Source: Actinomycetes bacterium (GTDB lineage: Bacteria; Actinomycetota; Acidimicrobiia; Acidimicrobiales; RAAP-2). From it: a stretch of 51,590 bases of DNA. A program made the position numbers and the translations under genes. Under the pieces are notes generated by a model that worked only from the letters and a program-made list of their open reading frames with translations, made no database searches and was not told where the DNA came from. Of this stretch, positions 48,446-51,590 are shown piece by piece. The stretch spans positions 1 through 51,590 of the forward strand of contig JAKBGV010000005.1 of NCBI GenBank assembly GCA_021837305.1. The letters are read 5' to 3'. Each line of letters opens with the position of its first letter. Position 1 is the first letter of the stretch.

Positions 48446-49840
48446 GGCAGTAGAGAGAAGCAGAGCGCGCGTTGGTTCCAACAGTGTCACCGCGGAGGAC
48501 TCCTTGGGTCGCCAGCGAGCCAGGTTGATCGCCGCGTTGAGGTCTCGGTCAATCACTAGTCCGCAGACCCCACACGAGTAGGTCCGCGTCGACAGGTCGA
48601 GGTCGTTTCTGACCACGCCACAGCACGAGCACGTTTTGGACGAGGGGAACCATCGGTCGGCCACTCGGACCTCGACCCCGTGCCAGCGGGCCTTGTAGAG
48701 GAGTTGGCGAGAGAGCTCGCCCATGGCGGCGTCCGAGATGGAGCTTGCCAGATGGCGGTTCTTCACCATGCCCGCGACGTTCAAGTCCTCGATGACGAGG
48801 ACCTGACATCGGTCCACGATGGTCTTGGAGGCCTGGTGGACCAGGTGTCGCCGGGTGTTGGCGACCTTTCGATGAGTCTTCGCGAGTCGGGCCCTCGCTC
48901 GCTGGCGGCCCTTGGACCCCGGTGTGGTTCTGGCCAGGGCCCGGTTGGCCGCCTTGAGCGATTGCAGCGCTTGCTTCAGTGTTGTCACCCCCTCGAAGCG
49001 CTCGAAGGGTGCACCGTTCGCGTCGGCGACGACGCAGAGGGAGATGATCCCTCGGTCGACTCCAACGGGAACGGCGTGACGATTGGAACGGCTGCGCTCA
49101 GCCTGATGAAGTTCGGCGGCGACGCCGGTGAGTGACACGATCCAGCGACCAGCCCGCTGGGTGAGGGTGGCCGAATAGACGTGAAAGCGACCCAAGTCGA
49201 TCATCCGGCGAACCTTGCGGGTGGGGCCGAAGACCTTGACTGGTCCGAACTTGGGTAGTCGCAAGTGCGAGGGATCGCTGAAGCGGACGGGTTGGCTCGC
49301 GGGCGCCCGACCTGGCGTCGCGCGGTTGCGCAGCCGAAAGCTCGGCGTTACCTTGCCCTTCGCCTGGAAGCGGGGGAATCCAACAGCAGCGCCACTGCGT
49401 TCGCCCCGTCTTGACGCAGCGAAGTTCTCGAGGGCCCGGGCGGCGTCCACGCTCGCGCACTCGAAGACGTCACTAGGCAACTCGTGTCGCCAGACGAGGC
49501 CGCGACTGCCATCTTCGTTGACGGGTGAGTCAACGGACTCCCCGTTTTTCCACGCGTTGAACTCGTTGATGAAGGAGAAGGCGGACCAGGACAGCGAGGG
49601 AGTTGACGGTTCCAGTGGATCTCCACCCTCCGAGAGAGATTCTCGCTCGGCCGATCTGGCGTCCAGGTTCGCCTTCACCCGGGCCAGGTGGTGGTTCACG
49701 GTGAAGCGGCGAGCCCCCGCGCACTTGGCGAGCAGGGTTCTCTGCTCGACGTTCGGGTCGAGGGCGAACTGGAAGGTGACAGCGCGAGAGAGGACCTGAC
49801 CGGTGTGCGAGAAGATCGGGATCGTCGGTCGTGAGGCCAC
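48443..49840 (-). CDS. tnpB: TnpB, RNA-guided nuclease of an IS200/IS605- or IS607-like element
   Basis: 465 residues from GTG 49840; upstream codons to 50026 overlap the next gene and look non-coding. The N-terminus AVTFQFALDPNVEQRTLLAKCAGARRFTVNH is a typical TnpB start. RuvC acids: Asp262 (VGVDRGIIS), Glu351 (LVIEDLNVAGM) and Asp431 (VIDRDLNAAINLARW). The zinc finger CSCCGVV...YSCGVC has four Cys. All catalytic residues are present. No tnpA is in the window, so the element moves only with help, or is stationary. It lies just right of the sulfatase island. Confidence 0.92.
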   Translation of the reverse strand: MASRPTIPIFSHTGQVLSRAVTFQFALDPNVEQRTLLAKCAGARRFTVNHHLARVKANLDARSAERESLSEGGDPLEPSTPSLSWSAFSFINEFNAWKNGESVDSPVNEDGSRGLVWRHELPSDVFECASVDAARALENFAASRRGERSGAAVGFPRFQAKGKVTPSFRLRNRATPGRAPASQPVRFSDPSHLRLPKFGPVKVFGPTRKVRRMIDLGRFHVYSATLTQRAGRWIVSLTGVAAELHQAERSRSNRHAVPVGVDRGIISLCVVADANGAPFERFEGVTTLKQALQSLKAANRALARTTPGSKGRQRARARLAKTHRKVANTRRHLVHQASKTIVDRCQVLVIEDLNVAGMVKNRHLASSISDAAMGELSRQLLYKARWHGVEVRVADRWFPSSKTCSCCGVVRNDLDLSTRTYSCGVCGLVIDRDLNAAINLARWRPKESSAVTLLEPTRALLLSTA

Positions 49841-49991
49841 TGCGCCCAGTATGGGGACGAGGTGTAACACGGGTCGCGGGGAACGATCAGTGAGGGGGAG
49901 ATACACCGGTTCAGCGATTGGCCGAGCAAGACAACTCCGTGAGCGACTGAGTTGATTCGTGCAACGGGCGCGAGGATGAGTTCGGGGCACA

Positions 49992-50543
49992 ATGAGGGGT
50001 ATGGAACTTCGGACCGAACGGCTCACGCTTCGCGAGTTCCGGCTCGACGACGAAATCGCAGTTCACCGGTATGGATCAGACGAAGACGTGACCCGGTACA
50101 CCACTTGGGGACCCAACTCGCTGGCCGACACCGCGACGTATCTGAGCGAGGTCGCTCGCGAGGCGGCCCGAGAGCCACGAATTTCATTCACCCTCGCCGT
50201 CGCGACTCTCGACGATGAGCTGATCGGCGCCGTCAACCTCACGATTATCGACAGGCAGTCGACAGGCGAACTTGGCTACGTTCTGGCGAGGGACTCGTGG
50301 GGACACGGCTACGCCACCGAAGTAGCCCGTCGACTCATCGTCTTCGGATTCGACGAGTTGGGACTACGCCGGATAACGGCGACGTGTCATCCCGATAACT
50401 TCGCTTCGGCGCGAGTCTTGGAGAAGGCGGGAATGCACTTCGAAAGGACAATACGAGACCACCTCCGAGTTCGTGGAGGGTGGCGAGACTCGCGAGTCTT
50501 CGCAATCGCGGCCAGCGACGAAGGTGCTGTCCACTCGGACTGA
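49992..50543 (+). CDS. GNAT-family N-acetyltransferase (RimJ/RimL type)
   Basis: 183 residues from ATG 49992; ATG 50001 is also possible. Features: ELRTERLTLREFRLDD, IGAVNLTIID, GELGYVLARDSWGHGYATEVARRLIVFGFDELGLRRITATCHPDNFASARVLEKAGMHFERTIRDHLRVRGGWRDSRVFAI, where the acetyl-CoA loop (WGHGYATE) and the closing VLEKAGM are clear. It is likely to acetylate an alpha-amino group of a protein or small molecule. It is sandwiched between two transposable-element genes. Confidence 0.9.
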   Translation: MRGMELRTERLTLREFRLDDEIAVHRYGSDEDVTRYTTWGPNSLADTATYLSEVAREAAREPRISFTLAVATLDDELIGAVNLTIIDRQSTGELGYVLARDSWGHGYATEVARRLIVFGFDELGLRRITATCHPDNFASARVLEKAGMHFERTIRDHLRVRGGWRDSRVFAIAASDEGAVHSD

Positions 50544-50563
50544 AGAGCTCCGCCGCGTCCGCT

Positions 50564-51467
50564 CAACGGGGTTGTCCATTGCGGTGCCGCACGACCTACG
50601 AGTTCAGCACAGCGCCCGAAGGAGCTCGCTGATGGAAGCGACGTGCAGCCACCCGGTGGCTGAGGTCACCGTGTTCTCGAAGCAGCGCGCCAGACGGCGC
50701 CGTCGCACGAGGTGGCCGTGGGCCACCTCAACTCGCCAGGCGTGGCGGATGGGGCGAAAGACCTTGGCACCGTGCTCGTTGCGTGGCAGCTCGTCCCATC
50801 CAACCCGGCGAACCTCGTAGTTGAACTTGCCGACAACCGATTAGCTGCCGACTGCGCGGTGCCCCGGTCCACGAGCACGAGCTCCAATCGCTCGTCCGCT
50901 CCGGTTCGGGCGAGGTCGTCGAGTATCTGTTCGACGGCATTCGCCTCGGACGTCGAGGCGGGGACGACTCGCACACAGAGCGGCAGACCGGTGACGTCCA
51001 CGCAGACAATGCGCTTGGCCCCGTTGGTGCGGCCATAAGGACCACCTTGGTTGTGGAAGGTGACACCCCCGTTCGAGGCCCCGCGGGCGAGGTGGGTATC
51101 GATGACGACCATTGAGGGTCGCGGGTCCTTGCGACCGAGAGCCGCGCGCGTCGACGCGTGCAATGCGGTGAGTACCCGCGTCCACGTTCCGTTCCTCGAC
51201 CACCGGCGAAACTGGGACCAGACCCGGGTCCACGGACCGAACTCCCCGGGCAGGAAGCGCCACTGGCACCCGGTGTGTGAGATGTAGAGCATCGCGTCGA
51301 CGACGTGGCGAATGTCATTTCCGTGCTTCGGGCCTCGTTTGGAGGAAACCTGTAGCAAGGGTTCCAGTATCTTCCACTGGTCATCGGTCAGGTCACTCGA
51401 ATAGGCCACGACTTGATGGTGACGGTCGTGGCTCCTGGCGCACACGCCAAATAGAACACAGCCTCTT
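50564..51467 (-). mobile_element. IS5-family insertion sequence (borders tentative)
   Basis: The right border is proposed because CTAA precedes GAGGCTGTGTTC on the minus strand (51456-51467), resembling a YTAR target and IS5-type terminus. The left partner, GGGGTTGTCC from 50564, matches it only loosely. The IS contains the frameshifted transposase and nothing else. The remaining bases to 51590 may belong to a disrupted gene. Confidence 0.35.
50604..51409 (-). pseudogene. IS5-family transposase with a frameshift near the 3' end
   Basis: The N-terminal frame from GTG 51409 reads AYSSDLTDDQWKILEPLL...HTGCQWRFLPGEFGPWTRVWSQFRRW, then VVIDTHLARGASN (first Asp) and LVLVDRGTAQSAANRL (second Asp). 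The third acidic residue lies in another frame: KVFRPIRHAWRVEVAHGHLVRRRRLARCFENTV...SISELLRAL, ending at TGA 50604-50606. The shift of one base falls near 50831-50842. The position is too late for the programmed frameshift known in some IS5 groups, so it is more likely decay. The DDE transposase is thus probably inactive. Confidence 0.85.
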
Positions 51468-51589
51468 AGGCCGACGCAGGAACAGACCAGCGACTTGACT
51501 CGTTTACGTCTCCAGGCCAGCGTGGGCTGATCCAGGATGAGCTTACGCAGCCGCACCGACGTCGGGGTGGTCGCGCCCCTCGACGGCAT
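51468..51589 (-). other. possible 5' end of a gene cut by the IS5 element
   Basis: A frame entering from the window edge (TPTSVRLRKLILDQPTLAWRRKRVKSLV) runs into the proposed end of the IS. It may be the start of a gene disrupted by the insertion, but only about 40 residues are seen and no motif is recognised. Confidence 0.2.
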
Positions 51590-51590
51590 C

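Noticed and set aside
49841-50026. N-terminal extension of TnpB to 50026
   Set aside because: It overlaps the start of the GNAT gene, is Arg/Pro/Ser-rich, and TnpB proteins normally begin close to the FxLDPxxEQ stretch.
50604-51409. Programmed frameshift in the IS5 transposase
   Set aside because: The shift lies near the 3' end, after the second catalytic Asp, and no slippery A or T run is present at the junction, unlike known programmed sites.

Overview
The window is high-GC DNA with actinobacterial hallmarks: a DUF3039 protein, dense operons joined by 4-nt ATGA or GTGA overlaps, frequent GTG and TTG starts, and many genes whose -10 box (TANNNT-like) lies exactly 6 nt before the start codon, as expected for leaderless mRNAs. 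An uncultured or little-studied member of Actinomycetota, perhaps class Acidimicrobiia, fits best; that placement is inference.

Layout. (1) Bases 1-1200 are AT-richer and hold two small exported proteins of unknown function. (2) Bases 1505-5166 hold the most unusual structure seen: five same-orientation 48-bp imperfect palindromes (28 bp nearly constant, 20 bp variable) with exactly one complete two-gene toxin-antitoxin module in each of the four intervals (Doc/RHH, HicBA, RelE/AbrB, nucleotidyltransferase/XRE). It looks like a cassette array, but the repeats do not fit the integron attC consensus. (3) Bases 5242-13917 are accessory housekeeping: a ChrB-like domain, a MarR regulator with a DHA2 drug exporter, a radical SAM/SPASM protein, an ArsB/NhaD-type permease, a zinc-free MDR oxidoreductase, an MFS transporter and an EEP-family protein. 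(4) Bases 13958-17279 form a tightly overlapping five-gene operon (PhzF-like, FMN split-barrel, Nudix, zinc-ribbon coiled coil, histidine phosphatase). (5) Bases 17280-24400 hold a PAQR membrane protein, a structured intergenic region, an aldo/keto reductase broken by a 17-bp tandem duplication, a CydDC-like ABC exporter, a TM0106-type RecB nuclease and the RNase P RNA gene.

(6) Bases 24459-40542 hold xseA-xseB with an MBL hydrolase and a ferredoxin-reductase-like flavoprotein; a glpD / FAD oxidase / glpK operon for glycerol 3-phosphate metabolism; a class III CoA-transferase; small conserved proteins; a TrmA/RlmD-type RNA methyltransferase; yaaA; a HAD phosphatase; and a secreted G1 (eqolisin-type) glutamic peptidase with an Fn3-like domain. 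(7) Bases 40702-48282 are visibly GC-richer and look like a catabolic island: a TetR-headed operon (TetR, haloalkane-dehalogenase-like hydrolase, SRPBCC protein, sulfatase, frameshifted beta-propeller) facing a second operon (large arylsulfatase, DinB-like protein) across a candidate palindromic operator. (8) The island is followed by a tnpB gene with a candidate omega-RNA region, a GNAT acetyltransferase, and a frameshifted IS5-family transposase at the right edge.

No tRNA, rRNA or CRISPR array was recognised. All family calls come from reading motifs by eye; no database search was run.
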